Shown here: in pieces, positions 52,832-62,617 of the stretch
How positions within the stretch are numbered: position 1 is the stretch's first letter
Layout: each line of letters starts with the position of its first letter
Assembly (NCBI GenBank): GCA_029269125.1
Contig: JARHXX010000006.1
Location: forward strand, 1 to 64,000
Direction: 5' to 3'
From: Kiritimatiellaeota bacterium B1221
GTDB taxonomy: Bacteria > Verrucomicrobiota > Kiritimatiellia > SS1-B-03-39 > UBA6053
DNA: 64,000 nt
Position numbers and translations under genes: made by a program
Notes under the pieces: model-generated
The model's input: the letters and a program-made list of their open reading frames with translations, nothing else
Told to the model about the DNA's origin: nothing
Databases searched by the model: none

Positions 52832-53980
52832 ATGGCATCGGGTATGCAAACGCAACCTCAATTTTACACCCTTCCCGAACCTTTTGTCTGTCGCGCAGGA
52901 GAAGTTATTCCCCAGGTCCGTCTGGCTTACGAGACCTACGGCGAACTCAACGAAAGCAAAGACAATGCGGTCCTGGTCTTCCACGCATTGAGCGGCAGCC
53001 AACACGCCGCCGGCGAATGCCCGGAGGTTCCCGACGAAGTTCCATACTGGAACGACGACTGCGTACCCGGTTGGTGGGACTTGTTTGTGGGTCCCGGACG
53101 GGCAATCAACACCGATAAATTTTTTGTGATCTGTGTGAACTATCTGGGCGGATGTTATGGCAGCACCGGCCCCTGCTCCCCCCACCCGGACGATGGGAAA
53201 CCCTACGGCAGCCGCTTTCCCTTTATCAAAGTTGAAGATGTGGTCCGCAGTCAGGCCATCCTGCTCGATCATATGGGCATCGACAAACTCCACGCCGTCA
53301 CCGGGCCCTCCGTCGGCGGCCTGCTGTGCTTGACCTTTGCCACGCTCTATCCGGAACGGGTGGACATCGTATTGCCCTTAGGCACCGGTCCCCGCCTGAC
53401 CAGTCTGCAGCGTCTGCATAATTTTGAACAAATCACCGCGATTGAAAGTGATCATAATTTTCAGGGCGGCGATTATTACGAAGGCACCCATCCCGACAAC
53501 GGCCTCATGCTGGCCCGTATGGTCGCACATAAAACCTACGTCTCTTTGGAAACCATGGAGTCCCGCGCACGCGGAGAATTGATTCAGCCCGACGACGGAT
53601 ACAGCTTCTACAAACTCGGGCACCAAATCGAATCCTACATGCTCCATCACGGCAAAAAATTCATCGAACGTTTTGATGCCAACACCTATTTGCGCATCAT
53701 GGCCATGTGGCAGCGCTTCAATTTAAAAACCATGCTCAAAGCCGGTTCAATCGATGAGGTGTTTAAACGCTGTCAACATCAGCGCTACATGATCTTCAGC
53801 ATCGACACTGATGTTTGCTTTTACCCGGGCGAACAAAAGTACCTGGAAGAATTGCTGAAAAAAGCCGGCGTACGCTGTATGCGCGTCACCGTGCACAGTG
53901 AAAAAGGGCATGACAGCTTCCTGCTGGAACCCGATCTTTTCACCCCCCATATCCGCTACACCCTCGAGGGGGAATGGTAA
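52832..53980 (+). CDS. metX: homoserine O-acetyltransferase
   Basis: About 382 residues from ATG 52832, which has AGGAGG seven bases upstream; a longer frame from 52733 is rejected. The alpha/beta hydrolase has VLVFHALSGSQHAAG, the nucleophile elbow GPSVGG, and the catalytic Asp/His region with FSIDTDVCFYP and EKGHDSFLLEP. It acetylates homoserine for methionine synthesis. MetX proteins also include serine acetyltransferases, but its length and motifs suit MetX. Confidence 0.9.
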   Translation: MASGMQTQPQFYTLPEPFVCRAGEVIPQVRLAYETYGELNESKDNAVLVFHALSGSQHAAGECPEVPDEVPYWNDDCVPGWWDLFVGPGRAINTDKFFVICVNYLGGCYGSTGPCSPHPDDGKPYGSRFPFIKVEDVVRSQAILLDHMGIDKLHAVTGPSVGGLLCLTFATLYPERVDIVLPLGTGPRLTSLQRLHNFEQITAIESDHNFQGGDYYEGTHPDNGLMLARMVAHKTYVSLETMESRARGELIQPDDGYSFYKLGHQIESYMLHHGKKFIERFDANTYLRIMAMWQRFNLKTMLKAGSIDEVFKRCQHQRYMIFSIDTDVCFYPGEQKYLEELLKKAGVRCMRVTVHSEKGHDSFLLEPDLFTPHIRYTLEGEW

Positions 53981-53981
53981 A

Positions 53982-54002
53982 GCAGCCGCGTACGGCGGCT
54001 GC
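53982..54002. terminator. GC-rich hairpin after metX
   Basis: An 8-bp stem GCAGCCGC/GCGGCTGC with a 5-nt loop begins right after the stop codon. The T tract is weak, so termination is only moderately supported. Confidence 0.45.
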
Positions 54003-54026
54003 ACCTGACATTTAAAATCTAAACGC

Positions 54027-54776
54027 TCATATTTTTTCAAGCGGATACACCACCACCTCAAGTGACCGGGAGAAGAGCACTGAAGGATGAAGCCCGCCGG
54101 CATCAAACTCCGAAAGGATGCTGTTTTCCTTCATCTCCACTTCCGCCCGCTGGAGAGGCCATGGCGCGTGGTGAATATCGCCTCGATAGACCGCAGACTG
54201 GCGACTCTGACAATACAGCGCATAACGCGCGGTCGCCCAATGCGCAAAACCATCCTCAGGATAAAACACTTCCCCCACCGGATAATAGTCGGCATAAAAT
54301 TTTCGGTTTCCCCGGTTATAACCATATCGGACCCGCTCCCTTACTGAACTGCACGTCACCTCCGCCTTGAAATAAGGCAAATGAAAAAAAGTGCGGGCGG
54401 CCCACACTGCCAAAGCGCCCGGCACATCCAGACTGAAAAACCAGACACCGGGTTTGCCGTCGTGAATCACATAGGTCCGCACATTAATTTCAGGAAAATC
54501 ACAGAGCGATTTCGGGGCGGGACACCCCCTGCCGGTGACCCTCTTCATATCAAAAGGCACCACCCCCAGCCAGGCCTGGCCATCAAACAAATCCAGCTCC
54601 AGAGCCGCCGGAATCCGGCCTCGGATTTGTGCAGGATCAACCGGATAATGAAGAAATAATAAGTTCCACCACTGCTGACGCATCAGCCAGGGTTTCCTAG
54701 GCAAAGGCCACGGACGATGATCCGTGGGGTCCAGCTCACGAGAAGGAAAGCGGGGAGAAATTTTACGGCTGGGCAT
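54027..54776 (-). CDS. DUF2071 (YqjF-like) protein
   Basis: A 249-residue protein with the pattern of the DUF2071 family: WWNLLFLHYPVDPAQIRGRIPAALELDLFDGQAWLGVVPFDM, INVRTYV, GVWFFSLDVPGALAVWAARTFFHLPYF and FADY segments. Function is unknown. Its start overlaps the end of the DUF6435 gene by 14 bp. Confidence 0.85.
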   Translation of the reverse strand: MPSRKISPRFPSRELDPTDHRPWPLPRKPWLMRQQWWNLLFLHYPVDPAQIRGRIPAALELDLFDGQAWLGVVPFDMKRVTGRGCPAPKSLCDFPEINVRTYVIHDGKPGVWFFSLDVPGALAVWAARTFFHLPYFKAEVTCSSVRERVRYGYNRGNRKFYADYYPVGEVFYPEDGFAHWATARYALYCQSRQSAVYRGDIHHAPWPLQRAEVEMKENSILSEFDAGGLHPSVLFSRSLEVVVYPLEKI

Positions 54777-54927
54777 CGATTTCCTTCAAAAGCTTCTCCG
54801 CTTCCGCATTCAGTTCGGAACTTTTAACAATGTCCCCTCCCCGCTGCGCAAGCATGGCCTGCTCCATTAGCTTTTTATATTGAGTGCGAAGTTTGTCGGT
54901 GGGATTTTTTTTATTAAAGATGCTCAT
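54763..54927 (-). CDS. DUF6435-like small protein
   Basis: A 54-residue protein (MSIFNKKNPTDKLRTQYKKL ... EAEKLLKEIDAQP) that matches the shape of the DUF6435 family: a short N-terminal FxKKxPxxKL, then a helical hairpin. Function is unknown. Its stop lies 14 bp inside the DUF2071 gene (ATG at 54776), so the two are coupled. It is short enough to be missed by length cut-offs. Confidence 0.75.
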   Translation of the reverse strand: MSIFNKKNPTDKLRTQYKKLMEQAMLAQRGGDIVKSSELNAEAEKLLKEIDAQP

Positions 54928-54968
54928 GTGCACAGTTCGCAGACAAATACAAAACCTTACAAACGTAA

Positions 54969-54989
54969 TTCACGCACGCCGTGCGTGAA
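54969..54989. repeat. perfect 10-bp inverted repeat
   Basis: TTCACGCACG is followed by C and CGTGCGTGAA. It lies 42 bp upstream of the DUF6435 gene and has no T tract, so an operator is as likely as a terminator. Confidence 0.7.
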
Positions 54990-55122
54990 AACCTCCTGCT
55001 TAGGATCGTGTTTCATTTCCACACACGGAGTACATGGACGACATTTTCCCTAAAAAATAATGGTAACCCCCCATCAACATGCTAAGAAATAAAAAACGAT
55101 CAACCCTTACCCCCTCATCCCC

Positions 55123-55539
55123 ATGTCGAAAGAACTCGAAGAAGGCTCCAAATTCACCCTTGACTGGTCCAAACTGAAAAAAGTGGCGGAAGGCAACCCC
55201 GATGTGGTGCCGGTCGCCGTGCAGGACAAAGACAGCCAGGAACTCATTTTGGTGGCCTACGCCAACGAACAGGCTTTGCAGCACTCTTTAAAAACAGGAA
55301 ATGCGACCTTCTGGTCCACCTCCCGTCATGAACTTTGGGAGAAAGGCGCCACTTCCGGCGAGACCTTTGAATTGCTGGATGTGCGGGTAAACTGTGAACA
55401 GAACTCTTTGCTCTACATCGTCCGCCCCCGCCGCGGCGGCATTTGCCACACCAAAAATAAAGACGGCATTCCCCGCAGCGGATGTTATTACCGCAGCCTC
55501 AACTTCAAAACCGGCGAATTGGAAAACCGTAATCCTTGA
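55123..55539 (+). CDS. hisI: phosphoribosyl-AMP cyclohydrolase
   Basis: A 138-residue HisI. The family signatures are FWSTSRHELWEKGATSG, LDVRVNCEQNSLLYIV (zinc Cys and Asp ligands), and GGICHTKNKDGIPRSGCYYR. It opens the adenine ring of PR-AMP in histidine biosynthesis. It is a stand-alone single domain without HisE and has no other his gene nearby. Confidence 0.95.
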   Translation: MSKELEEGSKFTLDWSKLKKVAEGNPDVVPVAVQDKDSQELILVAYANEQALQHSLKTGNATFWSTSRHELWEKGATSGETFELLDVRVNCEQNSLLYIVRPRRGGICHTKNKDGIPRSGCYYRSLNFKTGELENRNP

Positions 55540-55611
55540 TTTTCAGGGACCGTCTCTCCGTCGTAAAAAAACACTCCGGTCAGCCTTTGGCCTTTGGCCT
55601 TTGGGCGACCG

Positions 55612-55794
55612 TTATTTGATCGTCTTTTCCCCGCAAGTACCGGCTTCAGGGCTGTCATAACCGCAATCACAAGCTTTCCCTCCGGATAAGTGACAGCCGC
55701 ATTTTGAAAACGCAGGCTCACGCGGCTCAATCCTGGATGGAGAACCGCAGGCGATACGCAACAAAGCAAGCAAGGGCAACATCAGGATTTTCAT
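55612..55794 (-). CDS. small Cys-rich exported protein
   Basis: 60 residues with a hydrophobic N-terminus (MKILMLPLLALLRIACG) and a Cys-rich mature part (SKCGCHLSGGKACDCGYDS, later GTCGE). The cysteine close to the signal end (LLRIAC) might be a non-standard lipobox. The cysteine pattern resembles a small metal-binding protein. It is convergent with hisI. Confidence 0.45.
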   Translation of the reverse strand: MKILMLPLLALLRIACGSPSRIEPREPAFSKCGCHLSGGKACDCGYDSPEAGTCGEKTIK

Positions 55795-55881
55795 TTAACA
55801 TCGCCACTTTAGATTGAACAATTCACCCATCCGTTCATAGTTCAGATCCCTACCGATTTCCTGACAAGTGCTTATCCATCC

Positions 55882-57240
55882 ATGACGCCCCGTCCCTCCA
55901 ACTCCAACCCTCTCCTCGAAAAAGCGAGGGACACCCTGCTCGCGGCTCAAAATGCGATTCCTTTGGTTGAAGCTGTGGATGCCTTACAAACAGAATTGAA
56001 AGCCGCACTAGAGCGCGGATACTTCAGTCCCGAAGAAGAAGCACGCATCAAAACCGTTTTCTCTCAATACCTGCATGTCAGAAACGCACTCCATCAAACC
56101 CTCAACTCTTTGCGCCCTTTCCTTCCCCGTTTCGGAAAACAACTGGAACCCGCATCCCAGCAAGCGTTTGTTGCATCCTGGCTAGCCGGGTGCATGCTCA
56201 TGCGGAGCGCCCGCTTTATGGTCACACGCTATCATGACCAGAAACTCATCCGTAAATTACTCAATCAGCCAGACCTCAGCTACGGCATCCCCCAAGGAAT
56301 CTTTGATCAAATCCACAAAGGCTCTACCCATCCGGCAACGCTTTTACGTTACCTCAGAGCCCTGCAATTTTCTGAACGGCATGCGGACGCATTAAATTCC
56401 TTTGCGGACGACCCGCTCACCGGTCCGCTTCTGACCGCTCTGGAAAAAGAACAGACCTACCTTGAAACCCAAAAACGGCAACACGCCGCCGCCTACGCAA
56501 AATGTCAGGTTTTCCGCATACGATCAAAACCATCCCGCCAATACCATGCGGTGATGTGGGGGCTTTTTGAAGCCTCCGGCCGGGCCATTGCCGAAATGCG
56601 GAACCCCTTTCACCGCAAACGGGTCCGCCGTCAGGCAAGAAAACAACTCAAAGAAGTCATGCAGCCCGGAGACGTGCTGATCACCCGGCACGATGATGCC
56701 ATGAGCAATTTATTCCTTCCCGGGTTTTGGCCCCACGGGGCTTTTGTCATCGGAACCGCCGCCCAACGGGAGGCTTTAGGCACCACATATATTTCAGACC
56801 AAAAGGATCGCTCTCAGGATCCCATTTGTATTTTGGAAGCCAAAAAGGACGGCGTTCGCTTCCGGTCCATCCGCGAAACCCTGGCGGTCGACGCCTTTGT
56901 CCTTCTCCGGCCAAAATTTGCATCCGATACCGATCGAAAAACCAGCATCGAGCGCGCCCTCTCCCATGAAGGGAAACTCTATGATTTTGAGTTTGATTTT
57001 AACCGCAGTGATCGACTGGTCTGTACCGAGGTCATCTACCGTTCTTTGGACGGCCTGCCAGGTCTACAGTTTGAACTCATCCGCAAAGCCGGACGCTACA
57101 CCCTGCCCGCCGAAGAGCTCATGAAACAAGGCATTCAGAAGGGGAGCCTGGAAGTTTTACTTTGTTACGGACTGAAAGGAAATCAAATGCACCGGGGCGA
57201 AAGAGCCCAGTCTCTGATCAACAGATCCCTCATTCCCTAA
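55882..57240 (+). CDS. YiiX/YebB-like permuted papain-fold hydrolase
   Basis: A 452-residue protein. The N-terminal half is helical with an amphipathic middle; the C-terminal half carries MQPGDVLITRHDDAMSNLFLPGFWPHGAFVIG with the catalytic His and RLVCTEVIYRSLDG with the Cys. This is the layout of the YiiX permuted NlpC/P60 family, predicted to cleave or bind amide bonds in lipids or peptidoglycan-type substrates. The function of the N-terminal half is unknown. Confidence 0.78.
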   Translation: MTPRPSNSNPLLEKARDTLLAAQNAIPLVEAVDALQTELKAALERGYFSPEEEARIKTVFSQYLHVRNALHQTLNSLRPFLPRFGKQLEPASQQAFVASWLAGCMLMRSARFMVTRYHDQKLIRKLLNQPDLSYGIPQGIFDQIHKGSTHPATLLRYLRALQFSERHADALNSFADDPLTGPLLTALEKEQTYLETQKRQHAAAYAKCQVFRIRSKPSRQYHAVMWGLFEASGRAIAEMRNPFHRKRVRRQARKQLKEVMQPGDVLITRHDDAMSNLFLPGFWPHGAFVIGTAAQREALGTTYISDQKDRSQDPICILEAKKDGVRFRSIRETLAVDAFVLLRPKFASDTDRKTSIERALSHEGKLYDFEFDFNRSDRLVCTEVIYRSLDGLPGLQFELIRKAGRYTLPAEELMKQGIQKGSLEVLLCYGLKGNQMHRGERAQSLINRSLIP

Positions 57241-57358
57241 CACGATTGGCATATTTGCCATCATTTTTGTATCAAATAAGCCTTAAAAGAGCTTTTTTTG
57301 TTGAATCCGCTTCCAAATTTCAGGGAAATAGGCATAGAAATCATACAGGTTTATATAT

Positions 57359-57994
57359 ATGATATTAAGCATACTCACATTTCAAACACCACGTACCCCA
57401 CCCTCTTTTCAACCATTTGCAGATTTGTGCAATGAGCGGTACGCCCCTTATTTAAGCCAGCCTTTCAGTAATTTTGGCCCGGAATCATGGTATTCTGCGG
57501 TCAAACCCTATCATTCAGGGATTTTTCCTTTTTTGGCGATGGACCTCATGATTCTTTACCGGGGCTGCACCAGCAATCTATTTTTTGGTCACGATCTCCT
57601 GCCTTACAGTTCCGATGAAAACCATCCGGCTCAGATGGATGATTCCGTGATGAACCAAGTGAATGCCATCGTCTCTTCTATATCCAAAGGCACATCCACC
57701 ATGCAGTTCCGTGGGTACGGCAACCGAATTGACATTGGTCTGAATGCACTTTCGACTCTGTATATGGAAATTCTATCCTCCCTGACCCAAGTGGAATGCG
57801 GCGTGCTCAGCTACATCCGTCAATTACAGTTCGAAAAATATCAGGATCCCATGGAGACCAAAACGTTTGGTCTGCAAAAATTAGTGGCGGAAAAACTCAA
57901 TAAATCGCCGGTTGCCGTCCACAAATCTTTACGTAGCGCCAAATATAACCTGCTGGCTGAAACGGCGACCGCAATGAAACAGTTGATGGCGTGA
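57359..57994 (+). CDS. hypothetical protein with a C-terminal HTH-like segment
   Basis: A 211-residue protein. The middle contains MDDSVMNQVNAIVSSISKGT and RGYGNRIDIGLNAL. The C-terminus (TFGLQKLVAEKLNKSPVAVHKSLRSAKYNLLAE) has the spacing of a helix-turn-helix, in the way SatD-like or sigma-related proteins end. No family was assigned. It lies upstream of the decayed permease/arsR locus. Confidence 0.55.
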   Translation: MILSILTFQTPRTPPSFQPFADLCNERYAPYLSQPFSNFGPESWYSAVKPYHSGIFPFLAMDLMILYRGCTSNLFFGHDLLPYSSDENHPAQMDDSVMNQVNAIVSSISKGTSTMQFRGYGNRIDIGLNALSTLYMEILSSLTQVECGVLSYIRQLQFEKYQDPMETKTFGLQKLVAEKLNKSPVAVHKSLRSAKYNLLAETATAMKQLMA

Positions 57995-58019
57995 GTCGTA
58001 GACCGATCATGCATGATCG

Positions 58020-58270
58020 GGGAGCGCCCGCACCCACCCCTTTGGCAAGCAGCGCGGCCGCAAGCGGAATCATCGCCTCCGCCCGAATATACAAAGGCAC
58101 CCCAATCACCGCCGCCACCGGAATCGCCAAAGGATTGTCCGCCCCGGCATATTTTTTTTAGAGAAATCCCGTAGGTACAAAGCCATAGATAAAACTTCCG
58201 ATAGCGATACCAAAAAGCAAATATGGCAACACCTTCCGAAAGTCGGACCAGCTTTCCTGCCACAGCCCAT
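58020..58270 (-). pseudogene. decayed permease (YraQ/ArsP-like, DUF318)
   Basis: On the minus strand AAAAGGAGGAAAATACCATG is a strong start at 58270, but the family-like frame is displaced by one base right after it (LWQESWSDFRKVLPYLLFG). The frame goes on to IGSFIYGFVPTGFL, then hits an in-frame TAA at 58158-58160, then continues KKYAGADNPLAIPVAAVIG, VPLYIRAEAMIPLAAALLAK. The family C-terminus is missing. Two lesions plus truncation make it a pseudogene. These permeases usually sit beside an ArsR regulator, as here. Confidence 0.8.
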
Positions 58271-58327
58271 GGTATTTTCCTCCTTTTGGACTGTCATCTG
58301 TCAAAGGTGAACCGCAACACCCGCTCG

Positions 58328-58638
58328 ATGAAGCATTTGAAACTTCCGGACCGTTTCCACAACAGGACGCCGCTTCCGCTTAAGAATCATGACGATGTCG
58401 CTGAAAGTTTGGCAGAGCTGGGGAATCATCACCGCCTGGCGGTGTTTCGCCTGTTGGTGAAATTCAATCCGCCCTGGAAATCCCGGCCTCCACTCTCTCC
58501 CACCACCTTTCCCGCATGGCGCGGGTGGGGCTCATTCATCAGGAAAAGGTCAGCCGAACCATCATCTGCAAACCGAATTTTGATCAACTCAACCAGATCA
58601 TCCAGTATTTACAGGACGAATGCTGCCAAGGGCTGTGA
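58328..58638 (+). pseudogene. decayed ArsR-family regulator
   Basis: The first frame (MKHLKLPDRFH ... AESLAELGNHHRLAVFRLLV) matches the first helices of ArsR regulators. The second half continues only in another frame: GEIQSALEIPASTLSHHLSR, MARVGLIHQEKVSRTIICKP and NFDQLNQIIQYLQ, ending at TGA 58636-58638. The break near 58455 also removes about ten residues expected between the two halves. It is divergent from the permease pseudogene. Confidence 0.8.
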
Positions 58639-58675
58639 CCAAGGAGAGAGAAAATAAAAAAACCGGCAGGCACAA

Positions 58676-59263
58676 TTAAGCGGGCTTCTCTGCTCGGTTG
58701 AGCATGGCCATATATTTTTCAAATCGCCTCTGCCGGGTCTCCGGCCTTTTCGCACTGCATAATCCGTAGGCGATCACATAGCGATTCGATTTGGACAGCG
58801 TTTCAAAAAAGACTTTCGCCTTCGGATTCCCGTCCAATGCCTCCATAAAATCTGAAGGCACTGCCATTTCACTTGCCACGTAGGCCTTCTCCCATCGACC
58901 ATCGGCCCTGGCCGCCTCAACCTGCACATTTCCAGATGCCTTCATCCGCCCTTCCTTGGTCAGGCGCTCCACATGTTCCCGATTTCGTTTTGACCAGATA
59001 CTGCGTGGTTTTCTGGGGGTGATCCTTTGAAGGTACGCCTGCTCATCGATGGACTTTTTGATGCCATCAATCCAGCCCCAGCACAGAATCTCAATCACCA
59101 CATCATTCCAGGTCACACTCGGAATACCCGATGATTTCTTGAAAATCTTCACCCAAAGTTCTTTTTCCGAGGCATGATACACCTTCAACCAGTTCTCCAA
59201 ATCCTTCGGGGTGGCAAAGCTCTTAATTTTCGTTGGATCAGGTTCAGGCATCATTGAAAACAC
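58676..59263 (-). CDS. YdeI/OmpD-associated family protein
   Basis: A 195-residue protein matching YdeI-like proteins: KDLENWLKVYHASEKELWVKIFKK, EILCWGWIDGIKKSIDE, RITPRKPRSIWSKRNREH, and a C-terminal VIAYGLCSAKRPETRQRRFEKYM. Function is not established; some relatives affect antimicrobial-peptide resistance. It may start at ATG 59251. Confidence 0.82.
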   Translation of the reverse strand: MFSMMPEPDPTKIKSFATPKDLENWLKVYHASEKELWVKIFKKSSGIPSVTWNDVVIEILCWGWIDGIKKSIDEQAYLQRITPRKPRSIWSKRNREHVERLTKEGRMKASGNVQVEAARADGRWEKAYVASEMAVPSDFMEALDGNPKAKVFFETLSKSNRYVIAYGLCSAKRPETRQRRFEKYMAMLNRAEKPA

Positions 59264-59339
59264 GAGGATACCAGACGCCGAACATGCTCTTTCCAGGAAA
59301 GGCCGCCCCTCACGACTGAGATCGATTTTAATTTTTAAC

Positions 59340-60224
59340 TTATAAGTACTTTGTTCGATGAGCCCATCCGATAACGCGGCGATGTAAAAGCATCAGTCCC
59401 ACAGTACCTATAACTAAACTCCATAGCGTGCCGGGCTCAGGTATGGCGGTCATCTGAGCCGAAGATTGCCCCACGATAATGTCACCGCTGACCAGCCCCA
59501 ATCCTCCTCCCAAATGGAAGCTTTGAAGCTGAATCCGCATTGCATTCGTAACCAGTGAATAGCCATCCAGACCCGTTCCGGATATAATTTGTTCATTAAG
59601 ATGCACGGTGATACCAGCCACACCCGCCGCAGATACATCGAGTAAAGTGTTGGCGGCATAACGATTCGACAGGTTAAAATCCACACCGGAAATCGATAAA
59701 GTCACATCCCCCAGCTCACTCTGCCCCACCCCAAGTAACGCCCCATAGGATCCTGTCACAGAAGAGGATGAACGAATATATTGGGCACCTGAACTCCTTA
59801 TAGATAGATCACCCGATGTAAATATGTCCTTAGAACCCAAAGACAGTTCAAAACTCTGGACACTTGCTGAACCTACAGTTTCAGCGGAGGATGATAGCCC
59901 GTCGACATCAGATATCGCAGACGCCTCAAGGGAAACGGCACTTATATCCCCCAAAGATTCCAAAGATCCCAAAGCGCCCAGACTCACGGACAGATTTAAC
60001 AGCAGCGCTGCTTCGTCATCAGGAACCGGAGCGGAAACGTTCGTTTCTGCATACGGCCCTGCCCCAACATCAAATGATAACTGACTGAGGTCTACATACA
60101 GCCCCAGCCCGGATGCGGTTCCTGATGTCACAATCGACGCCGCATGGACCTGACCCAACAAAAGCATCGGCAAACAATATAAAAAAAGTTTACGCACTGG
60201 CCGAAGTTTATCCACACTTTTCAT
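59340..60224 (-). CDS. PEP-CTERM protein 3
   Basis: About 294 residues from ATG 60224. A signal peptide ends near QVHA, the mature part is Ser-rich with many short beta-strand repeats (SFELSLGSKDIF, SLGALGSLESLGD), and the C-terminus is AIPEPGTLWSLVIGTVGLMLLHRR. It is a surface/exopolysaccharide-linked protein of unknown role, unrelated in sequence to the LamG pair apart from the sorting signal. Confidence 0.85.
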   Translation of the reverse strand: MKSVDKLRPVRKLFLYCLPMLLLGQVHAASIVTSGTASGLGLYVDLSQLSFDVGAGPYAETNVSAPVPDDEAALLLNLSVSLGALGSLESLGDISAVSLEASAISDVDGLSSSAETVGSASVQSFELSLGSKDIFTSGDLSIRSSGAQYIRSSSSVTGSYGALLGVGQSELGDVTLSISGVDFNLSNRYAANTLLDVSAAGVAGITVHLNEQIISGTGLDGYSLVTNAMRIQLQSFHLGGGLGLVSGDIIVGQSSAQMTAIPEPGTLWSLVIGTVGLMLLHRRVIGWAHRTKYL

Positions 60225-60516
60225 TTTCAAATTTTTTGGTATTTAAGCCATACGACATGTGAATCAAACTCAACAACACATTGAAACAGATTTAAGACGT
60301 ACACATCATAATATTACCGCATTTGAATCGTTTCAAGGTCATATGAGCAAAGAACATCAAAAGGGTAGGATTCCCCACTGCAAGATGCTTCAGACTTGGT
60401 ATCTGTGAGGGCTGCCATCAGCTAAGTTTGGGCAGCACACTCAAAATAGAGTCATACGTGGGATTTACCCTGTAGATCCCAAACCTCATGGCACTGCTTT
60501 TCGGGCAGGCGAGGAA
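60225..60516. other. intergenic region upstream of the PEP-CTERM 3 gene
   Basis: About 290 bp. It contains a GCTGCC/GGGCAGC inverted repeat near 60414-60438 but no convincing gene. Promoter elements of the PEP-CTERM gene should be here. Confidence 0.35.
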
Positions 60517-60834
60517 TTACGGTTTCTTACGAAAAGGTTTCGCGAAGAACTTGAGCATCGCTTTTTCTTTTTTCCAAAAGAAGCGGAACTGACCCGTAAG
60601 GGTGCCGAAGATCATCAGCATGATCTGATACGTAGGAAAAATCAGCGCAATATAGGTGGGCACCTGAATCCACATCGAGGTTTCATCAGTAAATCCCAGC
60701 AGGGGCCAGAACAGCTTGCGAATACGGGTGATACTTGACCCAGCCAAGGCAAAGGTAAGCATAATCATCCAAAACGAAAAGTTGGACTCAATCCCCCATT
60801 TCGTTTTAAGGCGCTCTGCCCAGGCCGCACTCAT
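60517..60834 (-). CDS. DUF6787-type membrane protein
   Basis: A 105-residue protein with WGIESNFSFWMIMLTFALAGSS and a second helix (YIALIFPTYQIMLMIFGTLTG), ending in QFRFFWKKEKAML. This matches the DUF6787 family, which occurs widely in Bacteroidota and Verrucomicrobiota. Function is unknown. It overlaps the end of atpC by 4 bp, so it is the last gene of the ATP synthase unit here. Confidence 0.82.
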   Translation of the reverse strand: MSAAWAERLKTKWGIESNFSFWMIMLTFALAGSSITRIRKLFWPLLGFTDETSMWIQVPTYIALIFPTYQIMLMIFGTLTGQFRFFWKKEKAMLKFFAKPFRKKP

Positions 60835-61139
60835 TCGGAAGCCAAAGCGGCAACAGTCTGTACTTTGGCAGCGTCATAGCTGTCTGCTTTTTCAGCAAAA
60901 TCGACCAAGAGCACCACATCCGGTCCGCGCACTTCCAAAGTCCCTTCCCCAAACACATACCACTGGGTGGATCCGCTCGCCACAACTTTTCCGGGTCCAG
61001 TTACCACTGCGGAAATCATCGGAGCATGACCTGCAAGGACGCCTAAGCTTCCGTTGAAGGCGGTGACCACCAAGGATTCGACCTCGGTATCAACGACCGG
61101 TCCTTCAGGGGTGAAAATGCGGAGAGGAAAAGCGCTCAT
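60831..61139 (-). CDS. atpC: ATP synthase F1 subunit epsilon
   Basis: 102 residues with FPLRIFTPEGPVVDTEVESLVV, GSLGVLAGHAPMISAV and GTLEVRGPDVVLLVDFAE. This is the beta-sandwich domain only; the usual C-terminal helical hairpin is largely missing (a common shorter form is 130-140 residues). The inhibitory helix would therefore be absent. It overlaps the DUF6787 gene and follows atpD by 6 bp. Confidence 0.92.
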   Translation of the reverse strand: MSAFPLRIFTPEGPVVDTEVESLVVTAFNGSLGVLAGHAPMISAVVTGPGKVVASGSTQWYVFGEGTLEVRGPDVVLLVDFAEKADSYDAAKVQTVAALASE

Positions 61140-61145
61140 AATGGT

Positions 61146-62609
<1,464 letters not shown>

Positions 62610-62617
62610 CTAGAGGG

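Noticed and set aside
60414-60438. GCTGCC/GGGCAGC inverted repeat considered as an RNA gene or terminator
   Set aside because: The stem is short, the loop is long and no T tract follows.
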